A stretch of 64,000 nucleotides of DNA from Pseudomonas sp. Irchel s3h17 (GTDB taxonomy: Bacteria; Pseudomonadota; Gammaproteobacteria; Pseudomonadales; Pseudomonadaceae), in contig NZ_FYDL01000016.1 of assembly GCF_900187505.1 (NCBI RefSeq), positions 1-64,000 on the forward strand, read 5' to 3'. Shown piece after piece: positions 1-10,059 of this stretch. Every line of letters begins with the position of its first letter. Within the stretch, counting starts at the first letter, position 1. Under the pieces are notes generated by a model. That model had not been told where the DNA came from, ran no database searches, and was given only the letters and a program-made list of their open reading frames with translations. A program made the position numbers and the translations under genes.

Positions 1-2539
<2,539 letters not shown>

Positions 2540-2648
2540 AGCGGACCTTGTGGCGAGGGGGGAGAGCATGACCCATTGTGGTATCTCTCCTGCAAGCCTT
2601 CTTAAGAGTCGCGCTCCCTGAGGTGATGGCCGACGAAATGTTGGTAAT

Positions 2649-3023
2649 TTACTCAATGTATCTTCGATACATATTGAGTGCGATCAGGGCGAAAAAGAAA
2701 AAGGTGCTAGAGCCCCATGTTACGACCAATTTTTGTCTCAAGCCTTTCGGGAGTTTTCTGACGTTGGCGACACTCACAAAACCCCTTTTTACAGTGAGGG
2801 TTGGCGTCAGCAACACCACAGTAAGAAAGCCATTGCGCATGGCTTTCCCCATAAGGCCCGCTTGTGAAAAAACTCCTATGTTAGCTTCTACGAAACGACT
2901 GTTTGGCATCAGTGCTTCCGCTTTTTCTGTGTAGATATGAACCATGTAAAACAACCATATCGTGATAAGCGTCAACGGAGCCCCGATGAAGAGTCCAATC
3001 AGACCGAGAGGTGGGGGGCTCAT
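2649..3023 (-). CDS. Small membrane protein, candidate immunity partner of the upstream effector-like gene
   Basis: This 124-residue protein has a hydrophobic N-terminal segment (about residues 7-30), a central hydrophobic stretch (about 65-78) and a C-terminal one (about 105-118), so it is probably an inner-membrane protein. Its ATG overlaps the stop codon of the preceding gene in an ATGA junction, which indicates translational coupling. I recognise no named family. A small membrane protein directly behind a pore-like protein in an hcp-led operon is what a cognate immunity protein would look like; the function is inferred from arrangement only. Codon use and base composition are more AT-rich than in the flanking housekeeping genes. 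Confidence 0.6.
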   Translation of the reverse strand: MSPPPLGLIGLFIGAPLTLITIWLFYMVHIYTEKAEALMPNSRFVEANIGVFSQAGLMGKAMRNGFLTVVLLTPTLTVKRGFVSVANVRKLPKGLRQKLVVTWGSSTFFFFALIALNMYRRYIE

Positions 3024-3997
3024 TGCGTCATTTCTCTATGCAAATACTCGCCGACTTTTTCACCCGTTTTTTCCCCGAGCGATCCAGCGGCCCACCCTCC
3101 TACAGCACCGCCTATCACGCTGCACACCAGCGCGCCGGGACCTCCGGTAGCAATGCCTAACGCCGCTATGCAGCCGTAAGTTGTAGCGAGCCCGCCTAGA
3201 GTGCCCCCACCGGCTCCACCCACCAAGCCTAAAATCAAAGAAGAGCCCTCTACATACTTGGCCTTTGTGCACTCATCCTCCCTCCCCAACGCACAAGCCT
3301 TCCTGATATCAAGCCCGGACGAAGCAACATTCAGCGCAACGCCTATATAGACTCCTCTCTTGATAAGTTTCGCGGCCCTGGCCACGCCGCTGACTTTTTG
3401 TGCATAGCCCGCAACCTCGCCGGTAGTCATGTAACTTTTAGTAGAAATCCCCAGCATTCTTTTTATCGAGCCTTGATGACGCAGTCCGGAGCCATAGGAC
3501 GTGACATTTCCCAGTTGCTTTTCCAGTTTGCTGAAAAGCGTGGCGCGTTCGCTGTAAAACCTGTCCCTGGCGGCTATTGATCCAGAACGCAGATATTCCT
3601 TATGGAGCTGTTCAATCTCCTCCAGGGTTGTCTTGATCCTGGTCATGTACTTGCTCCACCCATCACTGACGACGGCGGCGCCAACAGAGCCGTGAGCGAG
3701 CATGCCCTGGAGCAGTTCGAAGTTGTCCAGAAAGAAGTCGTCAGCGTCGACATGATTGGTCAGCAAGCCGATATGGATTTCGCTCGCCCTGGCCATCAAG
3801 TACGCCTCTTGACTCGTATTGGATGCAGTAGACAGGTCACCGATGATAACGAGCTCGCCTGCCAGCACTACCGTGTTGGCGATGTGGCTGTTGAGCGCAT
3901 CGAACTTGCTTTTTGATATGCCGGTCAGACTCAATTGAGCCTTGAGGGACTCGAAAGGCTGGGTTCGGGAATTGATGAACGATAGAGGCTCCGCCAT
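3020..3997 (-). CDS. Hcp-associated glycine-zipper protein, putative type VI secretion effector
   Basis: This 325-residue protein has a mostly helical, charged N-terminal two thirds with no signal peptide. The C-terminal third is hydrophobic: a segment at about 214-228, then a glycine-rich stretch at about 252-305 with repeated GxxxG spacing (GLVGGAGGGTLGG, VIGGAVGGWAAG). Such glycine zippers occur in membrane-inserting toxins, including pore-forming type VI effectors such as Tse4 of P. aeruginosa. The gene lies 7 bases behind hcp and is coupled to a small membrane protein. The inferred role is a toxin carried by Hcp that permeabilises rival inner membranes. No catalytic motif was seen and no family could be named with certainty. 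Confidence 0.6.
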   Translation of the reverse strand: MAEPLSFINSRTQPFESLKAQLSLTGISKSKFDALNSHIANTVVLAGELVIIGDLSTASNTSQEAYLMARASEIHIGLLTNHVDADDFFLDNFELLQGMLAHGSVGAAVVSDGWSKYMTRIKTTLEEIEQLHKEYLRSGSIAARDRFYSERATLFSKLEKQLGNVTSYGSGLRHQGSIKRMLGISTKSYMTTGEVAGYAQKVSGVARAAKLIKRGVYIGVALNVASSGLDIRKACALGREDECTKAKYVEGSSLILGLVGGAGGGTLGGLATTYGCIAALGIATGGPGALVCSVIGGAVGGWAAGSLGEKTGEKVGEYLHREMTQ

Positions 3998-4004
3998 TTC
4001 AGCC

Positions 4005-4493
4005 TCACGAATATTTTTTATTGCTGATGCGATCCCAGCCGCCCGCTACATTGCCGCCACCGGCACCATCGTTGCGCTTTTGCTGGGTATAGATCGTCTT
4101 GATGCGGCCATAATTCAGCTGCACGATTTCTACTGGAATACCAGCGCTGGCATTTTGCATATAGTCGGCAATGATGACTTCCTCGAGAATGATCTCGAAA
4201 TATTTGAGCTTTTCAGTTCCCGCACGACTAAGAATCAACGTTACTTCTTTCAGGTGTTCGCCGGCGCAACTCGCTTCCATCAGTTTGCAGCTGGATTTGT
4301 CCAGAAATTTGGTAAAGGTGAAGTTGCTCAGCGTTGTGCGGCCGGCGGTCGCACCGCCAGCAGAGCTGGCCGTTGCCGAGGCACTTTGATGAGTGCCAAA
4401 ACTGTATCCGCTGACCTCGATCCAGTTACGGTACTTTTCATCCAGCGCTTCACCTGGAATACCTTCGATTTTGACAAATGCATCAAACGCCAT
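4005..4493 (-). CDS. hcp: Hcp family type VI secretion tube protein
   Basis: Hcp forms hexameric rings that stack into the inner tube of the type VI secretion system; small effectors can ride inside the ring. The 162-residue sequence has the Hcp pattern: start MAFDAFVKIEGIPGEA, then IEVSGYSFG, FTKFLDKSS, LMEASCAGEHLKEVTL and the closing YGRIKTIY. The start codon has a strong GGAGAGG Shine-Dalgarno. It is the first gene of a three-gene minus-strand operon and no structural type VI genes are in view. It is therefore an orphan Hcp whose secretion apparatus must be encoded elsewhere. Confidence 0.93.
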   Translation of the reverse strand: MAFDAFVKIEGIPGEALDEKYRNWIEVSGYSFGTHQSASATASSAGGATAGRTTLSNFTFTKFLDKSSCKLMEASCAGEHLKEVTLILSRAGTEKLKYFEIILEEVIIADYMQNASAGIPVEIVQLNYGRIKTIYTQQKRNDGAGGGNVAGGWDRISNKKYS

Positions 4494-4824
4494 GCTACCT
4501 CTCCGTGGTAATTGAATTGTTTATCAATTCTTGCATGAGTAAATGTACTACTCCTGAATAAGCAATGGCTAACCTAAAAGCCATTAAACAGAAAAATCGG
4601 ATCTTTCCTACTTATGTTTTACTTTGGGCTTGTAGGGTGTTTCCACCAAAATCGCAGACTCTAGCCCTGATTGAAAACGAACGAGTCGTTGCAGTCCACT
4701 AGTTCAAATTTCCGTCTTCCCTCCACATGCAATCCCGGGGCCAAACTGTCTCCTGCGTGAAAATATGGGAACGTTCAACAGCCATCCATGATCTAGTCAT
4801 GGCAAGTCTCAGGGAGAGATCGCC
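4494..4824. other. Intergenic region, hcp promoter side
   Basis: This AT-richer stretch of about 330 bases separates the divergent hcp operon from the peptidase pseudogene. It probably carries the hcp promoter. I see no clear sigma-54 (GG-N10-GC) element, no strong terminator and no convincing ORF. Confidence 0.5.
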
Positions 4825-5937
4825 ATGTACCGTTTCTTCGAACAGCTCAGTTCGCGTATCGCCGTGCCTTTCATGGGCGAAAACTCGCGCAACAGCAAGG
4901 TCTGGTATTGCTGTTGCGGGCAGTAGCTGTTTTTTCGCAACAGTCAGTGTCAGGCCTCTTCCGCGGCCTTGGGCTATCAGTCCGAGCAAAACCGCTTGTC
5001 TTCCCCGCAAGCCCGGTTTGCAGCCGGACACCTGGCAACTCGATGCCGAGCTGCAGTCGGGGCCGTTTCGCCGCTGCACCAACTGCGATACCCCGGCGGT
5101 CTGTCACTGGCTACTGTCTGAATCAGACACGGGCATGCATTGCATGGCCTGTAGCCTAAACCGGACCATCCCCGACCTGTCGATTACGGAAAACTACGAT
5201 CATTGGCGCAAAGTCGCGATCGCCAAGCGCCGTCTGGTTGCACAGTTGGTCAGCCTGGGGTTGCAGTTGGTCCTCAAATCTGTCGATGAAGTGTGCGGGC
5301 TGGCGTTCGATTTCGTCGGTATCGACCTTGAGGGCAAGTCGCCGACCACGGGCTGATCACTCTAGACATCAAGGAGGCTGACGATGCGCATCGCGAGCGC
5401 GTCCGGATGCAGATGCACGACCCCTACCGCACCCTGCTCGGGCACTTTCGACATGAGGTGGGGCACTGCTACTGGGATCGATTGATTGCCAATGGCGCCT
5501 GGCTTGAGGGCTTTCGCGGTTTGTTTGGCAATGAACGCTTCCGTTACGCCGAGGTGCTGGAGCAACATTACCAGCAGGATGCACCGCTGGACTGGCAGCA
5601 AAGCCACGTCAGTGCCTACGCCACCATGCACCCATGGGAAGACTGGGCGTGGGCGGAAACCTGGGCCCATTACCTGCACGTGATGGACGCGGTGGGGTTT
5701 GGCATGAATGCGCGAGAAATGGACTTCGACTATCAGCCATTTGCGTCGAGCGTCCTTTATGACCCACAGCACCCTGGCGGCCCGGTGTTCCTGTTGTTCG
5801 TCAACGCGTGGATCGAACAGGCCGGCATGCTCAATGAGTTGTCACGCAGCATGGGGCAGCCGGACTTCTATTCCTTCGTCCTGCTACCCGCGGTGATCGG
5901 CAAACTGCATTTCATCCACCTGGTGATCCGGCAGTAG
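4825..5937 (+). pseudogene. Decayed zinc-binding metallopeptidase gene
   Basis: The gene starts with ATG after a GGGAGAGA ribosome site and reads MYRFFEQLSSRIAVPFMGEN. An in-frame TAG at 4924-4926 stops it after 33 codons. Homology continues in frame past the stop, shifts to the next frame near 4990-5012, then shifts again at about 5345-5356, where an out-of-frame deletion leaves a TGA at 5354. The last part carries the zinc-protease motif HEVGH (5452-5466) and a MHPWEDWAWAETWAHYLH stretch typical of a family of about 370 residues annotated as putative zinc-binding peptidases. With three independent lesions the product cannot be made whole. Expected motifs and lengths come from memory of the family. 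Confidence 0.85.
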
Positions 5938-6027
5938 GGTGGCAGGGCGGACGAGGTGTTGGCACAATAAAACCGCGAACAACGCAGGTCCTTGACGGGC
6001 CTCGTATTTTTAATCCGAAACCAACGG

Positions 6028-6055
6028 TTGTAACTTCGTCTCAGATAGGTACAAT
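6028..6055 (+). promoter_or_regulatory. Candidate sigma-70 promoter for the SRP RNA gene
   Basis: TTGTAA at 6028-6033 and TACAAT at 6050-6055 are separated by 16 bases and lie just upstream of the SRP RNA. The expected start near 6062 would give a short 5' leader that is processed off. This is pattern-based only. Confidence 0.55.
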
Positions 6056-6087
6056 GGCGCGGCTTGCCGACTGGCGAGCGTCGTTAT

Positions 6088-6197
6088 GGTGACCCCATCG
6101 GTCCCCCCGCAACGATCAGCCGTGAACCCGGTCAGGCCTGGAAGGGAGCAGCCGCAGCGGTGACATTGTGTGCCGGGGTGTGGCTGGTGGGGTCGCC
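6088..6197 (+). ncRNA. ffs: Signal recognition particle 4.5S RNA
   Basis: The sequence contains the conserved SRP apical core, with GTCAGGCCTGGAAGGGAGCA at its centre, which is the Ffh-binding internal loop region. The ends pair over 10 positions (6088-6097 with 6188-6197, one A/G mismatch), giving the long hairpin of a bacterial 4.5S RNA of about 110 bases. With Ffh it targets nascent membrane proteins to FtsY and the translocon. A weak 8-bp hairpin without a T run follows at 6209-6231. ffs is commonly found close to dnaX, which lies 4 kb downstream here. Confidence 0.93.
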
Positions 6198-6231
6198 ACC
6201 TTAACGCTAGCTCGTTCTTCAGAAACGGGCT

Positions 6232-6590
6232 GATCCTCGAAAAATCCTCAAAATAGAACGCCATCTCAGCTGACCCAAACGGGCCCGCGCGAAAGTCTGT
6301 TCGTTGCAGACGTCTCTTTTGTCAGTCTCCCTGCCGATTGCCCTCTGAACGCTCCTCGGTTCAAGGTGTCTGCTGCTGCCAATGCGTTCGCGTTATTCCC
6401 CCGGTTGGAAAAACTGCACCCATCAACAGGCATCTGATTGATCTCTTTGCGCCTGCGCGCTGGGTGCGCGCATCGGCGTTCTGCCAGTCGCGCGCCCAGG
6501 TGTTTGACGATGACGACTTACCGAGGCTGCCAATTCCCGGTCATGGGTCTTTTTTGCCGGGCGCGCTGGTTTCCAGGCGTAATCAAACAA
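6232..6590. other. Intergenic region with no supported gene
   Basis: Open frames on the plus strand run through here into the antisense of the XRE gene. None has a convincing ribosome site or a recognisable product. I see nothing I can assign. Confidence 0.4.
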
Positions 6591-6628
6591 AACAGGCGGG
6601 GCAACGATCAGTCGTTACTCCGCCTGTT
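6591..6628. terminator. Hairpin terminator downstream of the XRE gene
   Basis: AACAGGCGG (6591-6599) pairs with CCGCCTGTT (6620-6628), and the loop contains a further short stem AACGA/TCGTT. It lies about 20 bases after the minus-strand XRE stop codon. Confidence 0.65.
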
Positions 6629-6647
6629 TCTGTTTCTGTTTCTGGCT

Positions 6648-6962
6648 CTAAGGCTTGGACAAGGCTTGATCTACCGCTGCGATCAGCTTTCCCAGATCCT
6701 TTGGGGGGGCTTTGTGTATGACACCGAAGAGATAGGCACGCTGCTCTTCTTCGTCGCCCAGGTCGGCAAAGAACGCCTTGGGCTTCACGCCCAGTACGTC
6801 GGCAAAGCTGAACAGGGCTTCGACGCTGGGGGCGTAGGTGCCGGTTTCGAAGCGGCTGATGGTTTTGGGGTCAAAACCGGTTTTCTCGCCAAGTTCAGCC
6901 TGAGTAAGCCCGGCTACCTTGCGGTAGCGTTTGATGGCTGGACCCAAACTTGAAATGTGCAT
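6648..6962 (-). CDS. XRE family helix-turn-helix regulator
   Basis: This is a small DNA-binding protein of the Cro/CI type. The helix-turn-helix covers about residues 10-62 and includes LTQAELGEKTGFDPKTISRF, with the usual Gln, Glu and Ser/Arg positions of the fold. A short C-terminal tail may mediate dimerisation. I chose the ATG at 6962 (104 residues, MHISSLGPAIKRYR) because the longer frame from 7010 adds 16 residues without a ribosome site. It is a single-gene unit ending in the hairpin at 6591-6628. Its target is unknown. Confidence 0.8.
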   Translation of the reverse strand: MHISSLGPAIKRYRKVAGLTQAELGEKTGFDPKTISRFETGTYAPSVEALFSFADVLGVKPKAFFADLGDEEEQRAYLFGVIHKAPPKDLGKLIAAVDQALSKP

Positions 6963-7290
6963 CGCTCGATTCCCATTTAGAATCAAGAACTTAACGACAG
7001 TTTTTTGCATTGGACAACTGCATGAACCATCACCTTGCTTTTAAAAACGTGATGTATTTCGTAGAATTAGCGTTTGGCTCGCATATTGGCTGGCCTGGTG
7101 CTGGATGTTCGGGTGATGAGAAACGGCCATCATTGCGTCAGCCCTGGACCGGTCTGGAGGGCGTGTCGATGACACCCGGGGCCGTCAACCTTGCCAGTAC
7201 CGGACGCTCGTCTGAGTGTCGCGAGGTCTTCAAGACTAGTCGATCTTTATATGTCCCGGGGCCATCACCTGCTGTTCATGGAGTTTTAAA
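6963..7290. other. Intergenic region between XRE gene and GGDEF-EAL gene
   Basis: This region separates the divergent XRE and PAS-GGDEF-EAL genes and should hold both promoters. An AT-rich patch lies at about 7037-7075. No repeat, terminator or convincing ORF was recognised. Confidence 0.4.
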
Positions 7291-7431
7291 GTGCATCTGA
7301 ATTTGCTGGTCCGCACGCTTGCAAGGACGTTACTCCCGCCGCTTCAAAGGCTGCACGATCCCCGGCAGCGCACCTCCTACTCCTTCATCTCTGCCAGGCA
7401 TTGCGCACTGGTCGAGCGGTGCAGCCGCTAG
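7291..7431 (+). CDS. Possible 46-codon small ORF ahead of the GGDEF-EAL gene
   Basis: A GTG start follows a GGAG sequence at good spacing and the frame ends with TAG 13 bases before the GGDEF-EAL start. The peptide begins VHLNLLVRTLARTL and is basic, with no family I recognise. It could be a translated leader, a remnant of a decayed gene, or chance. Confidence 0.25.
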   Translation: MHLNLLVRTLARTLLPPLQRLHDPRQRTSYSFISARHCALVERCSR

Positions 7432-7444
7432 ATGGGGCACGCTC

Positions 7445-9145
7445 ATGGATGAGAAATACCGCAGGGCAGTGGACGCTGCCGCCATATTTTCCGAGACCGA
7501 CCTGAGCGGGCGGATTATTCACGTCAACGACCGGTTCTGCGCGATATCGGGCTATAGCCGTGAAGAGTTGCTGGGCGCCGATCATCGCCTGCTGAACTCG
7601 GGACTGCACCCTGGCGATTTCTTCGCGACCATGTGGCGCACCATCGCCCTGGGCAAGGTCTGGAAGGGGGAAATCTGCAACCGGGCCAAGGATGGGAGCC
7701 TGTATTGGGTCGACAGCACCATGGTACCGGTGCTGGATGAAGTGACCGGCCGGGTGATGCGCTATGTGTCCATTCGCTTCGATGTCAGTGAGAAACGCCA
7801 GTTGCTGCACTCCCTGGAATGGCGGGTGGGGCACGATGTGCTGACTGGCTTGCCCAATCGGGCGTTTCTCTTTGATTTGCTCGACCAGGCCCTGGCGTTC
7901 TCTCGTGCGGAGGACGTCCCGCTGGCGGTGTGCATGCTCGATCTCGATGGCTTCAAGGCCGTCAACGACGGCTATGGTCATGCCTGTGGCGACTTGTTGC
8001 TGGTCGAAGTGGCCAAGCGCCTTCGCGATATTGTGCGGGGCGAGGATGTGGTCGCGCGGCTGGCCGGGGACGAGTTCGTGCTGATCTTGCGCGATGTGAG
8101 CGACGTGTCGGAGTTGCGTGCGGCCCTGAACCGGGTACTGGGGGTGATCTCGGCCCCGTATTCGATCCTGGGCAAGGAGTTGCATGTGTACGCCAGTGTC
8201 GGCGTCACGCTGTTCCCGGTGGACAACGAAGACGCAGAAACCTTGTTGCGCCATGCCGACCAGGCCATGTACGTGGCCAAGCAAAGCGGGCGCAATCGGT
8301 TTCACCTGTTTGATGTGGTGCATGACCGGGAGGTCAAGGCGACCTACCAGACCGTGGCGCGGGTTCGGCAGGCCTTGCTCAATCACGAGTTGCGCCTGCA
8401 TTTCCAGCCCCGGGTCAACATGCGCAGCGGCACGGTGGTGGGCTTTGAGGCGTTGCTGCGCTGGGAGCACCCGGAGAGGGGCGTGGTGCCGCCCAGGGAG
8501 TTTTTGCCATGGGTGGAGGAAACGGACCTGATCGTCGACATCGGCGAGTGGGTCATGGAGCAGGTGCTGGAGCAGTTGTCCCGGTGGCAGCGGCTCGGGT
8601 TGCAGTGGCCGGTCAGCATCAACATCGCCGCACGGCACTTTCAGCGTGCCGACTTTTTCGAGCGGCTCAAGGGCGTGCTCCAGCGTCATGCCAGCGTCTC
8701 CCCGCGGCTGCTCGATCTTGAGATCGTCGAGTCGGTGGCGATCGAAAACATCCAGCATGTCAGCACTTGCCTGCGAGCCTGCCAGGCGCTGGGCGTGAGG
8801 TTCTCGCTGGGGGATTTTGGCACCGGTCACTCATCGCTCAGTTACCTCAAGCGCCTGCACACCCAGACCATCAAGATCGACAAGTCCTTTGTGCGCGACA
8901 TCCTGCATGATCGTGACGACCTGGCGTTGACCACTGCCGTGATCGGCCTGGCCCGGGCCTTCGGGCGAGAGGTGGTCGCCGAAGGCCTGCACAGTGTGGA
9001 GCATGGCCAGTTGTTGCTGCGCCTGGGGTGTGAGGTGGCGCAGGGGTATTTCATTGCCCGGCCGATGCCGGCCAGCGAGGTCCCAGGCTGGGTTGCAGGG
9101 TTCGCCGCTCCCGTCCAGTGGCAGGCGCTGGACCGGGTGATCTGA
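7445..9145 (+). CDS. PAS-GGDEF-EAL cyclic-di-GMP signalling protein
   Basis: This cytoplasmic protein of 566 residues has a PAS sensor (about 10-115), a GGDEF domain (about 120-290) and an EAL domain (about 300-555). GGDEF domains make c-di-GMP and EAL domains hydrolyse it. The GGDEF signature reads AGDEF at 207-211, a variant often still active, and an RGED inhibitory site lies five residues before it. The EAL signature EALLRW is intact at 335-340, but the usual DDFGTG metal-binding loop reads GDFGTG (456-461), losing the first aspartate, so hydrolysis may be weak or absent. No membrane segment is visible. The start was chosen at the ATG where PAS homology begins; the longer frame from 7319 lacks support. 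Confidence 0.9.
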   Translation: MDEKYRRAVDAAAIFSETDLSGRIIHVNDRFCAISGYSREELLGADHRLLNSGLHPGDFFATMWRTIALGKVWKGEICNRAKDGSLYWVDSTMVPVLDEVTGRVMRYVSIRFDVSEKRQLLHSLEWRVGHDVLTGLPNRAFLFDLLDQALAFSRAEDVPLAVCMLDLDGFKAVNDGYGHACGDLLLVEVAKRLRDIVRGEDVVARLAGDEFVLILRDVSDVSELRAALNRVLGVISAPYSILGKELHVYASVGVTLFPVDNEDAETLLRHADQAMYVAKQSGRNRFHLFDVVHDREVKATYQTVARVRQALLNHELRLHFQPRVNMRSGTVVGFEALLRWEHPERGVVPPREFLPWVEETDLIVDIGEWVMEQVLEQLSRWQRLGLQWPVSINIAARHFQRADFFERLKGVLQRHASVSPRLLDLEIVESVAIENIQHVSTCLRACQALGVRFSLGDFGTGHSSLSYLKRLHTQTIKIDKSFVRDILHDRDDLALTTAVIGLARAFGREVVAEGLHSVEHGQLLLRLGCEVAQGYFIARPMPASEVPGWVAGFAAPVQWQALDRVI

Positions 9146-9148
9146 GGT

Positions 9149-9913
9149 TCATGGCGCGGGGGAGGCCAGGACCGGTTCGCGGGTGCCCGTGTAGAGCTGG
9201 ATGATGTCGTCGATTTCCCCGGACATTTTCATTTTGTGCAAAGTGCCTAGAATTCGTTGTACCGGTACTTTTGGGTCATTGCGCACGTAGCAACCGACAT
9301 TCAATTCCTGCAGCACCGTGACGACATGCAGTTGCTGGTCGGGCGTCATCCGTTGATTGAACCAGGCCAGGGTCCATTGATTGCTCACGGCGTACTGATA
9401 GCGCCCGGCCTGCAGCTTGTGCAGGACCTGGTCCTGGTTGCGCGCGTCGTCGCGTTGCAGTTGCCCGCTGTCGAACAGTGGCTGCAGGGTCGGGTAGTAA
9501 TACCCGAGTACAGTGCCGATGGGCTGCGCGGTGAGGCGCGCCGGGACCACTGGGGCGGGAGTGCCAGGCCGGGCGATCAACAGGTCACGCTGCAGCCACA
9601 GCGGGACACTCCAGATGTAGTTCCCGGACTGGTTGGGCAGCCAGGCCTGCGCCGCAAAACAGCGCACATCGATTTCCCCGTGTTCCATGCTGCTGTGCAC
9701 GCGTGCGCGGGCCAGCACCTTGAATTCGGCCGGCACGCCGATCTGGGTGGCCAGGCTGAGCATCATGTCGTACAAAATGCCCTGGACGGGCCGGCCGCGC
9801 TCGATCTGCGCCATGGGCATGGCCCAGCTGTCGGTGATCGCGAAACGTATCGGTGTGGGCGCGGCCGTTGCGCAGGTGCCGATTAACAGCAGAACCCCCA
9901 GGGCTGAACGCAT
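9149..9913 (-). CDS. Periplasmic substrate-binding protein, family 3-like
   Basis: The protein starts with a signal peptide (MRSALGVLLLIGTCATAAP) and then has an amino-acid-binding-protein-like fold (PIRFAITDSWAMPMAQ ... GILYDMMLSLATQIGVPAEF). About 254 residues is normal for this family. The ATG at 9913 has a GGAGAG ribosome site; an upstream in-frame extension overlaps the dnaX promoter and start and is rejected. No permease genes are adjacent, so it may be a solitary sensor-like binding protein rather than part of an ABC importer. It is convergent with the GGDEF-EAL gene, with only 3 bases between the two stops. The ligand is unknown. Confidence 0.8.
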   Translation of the reverse strand: MRSALGVLLLIGTCATAAPTPIRFAITDSWAMPMAQIERGRPVQGILYDMMLSLATQIGVPAEFKVLARARVHSSMEHGEIDVRCFAAQAWLPNQSGNYIWSVPLWLQRDLLIARPGTPAPVVPARLTAQPIGTVLGYYYPTLQPLFDSGQLQRDDARNQDQVLHKLQAGRYQYAVSNQWTLAWFNQRMTPDQQLHVVTVLQELNVGCYVRNDPKVPVQRILGTLHKMKMSGEIDDIIQLYTGTREPVLASPAP

Positions 9914-10059
9914 AAACTCTCCAGCAGAATGCCGCCATACACCGATTAAAGCGTCCCCAAAGACCAGCTTAGACAGATTAGCCGAGCGCACCGGATGCAA
10001 TTTTGCCCTTGCTCCGCTAGCATTAGCCGCTTCAGCTTCCTTCGTTGCGACGGTTTTCG

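Noticed and set aside
2548-2566. REP-like sequence after ligA (TTGTGGCGAGGGGGGAG)
   Set aside because: Only a partial single arm without palindrome; too degenerate to list as a repeat.
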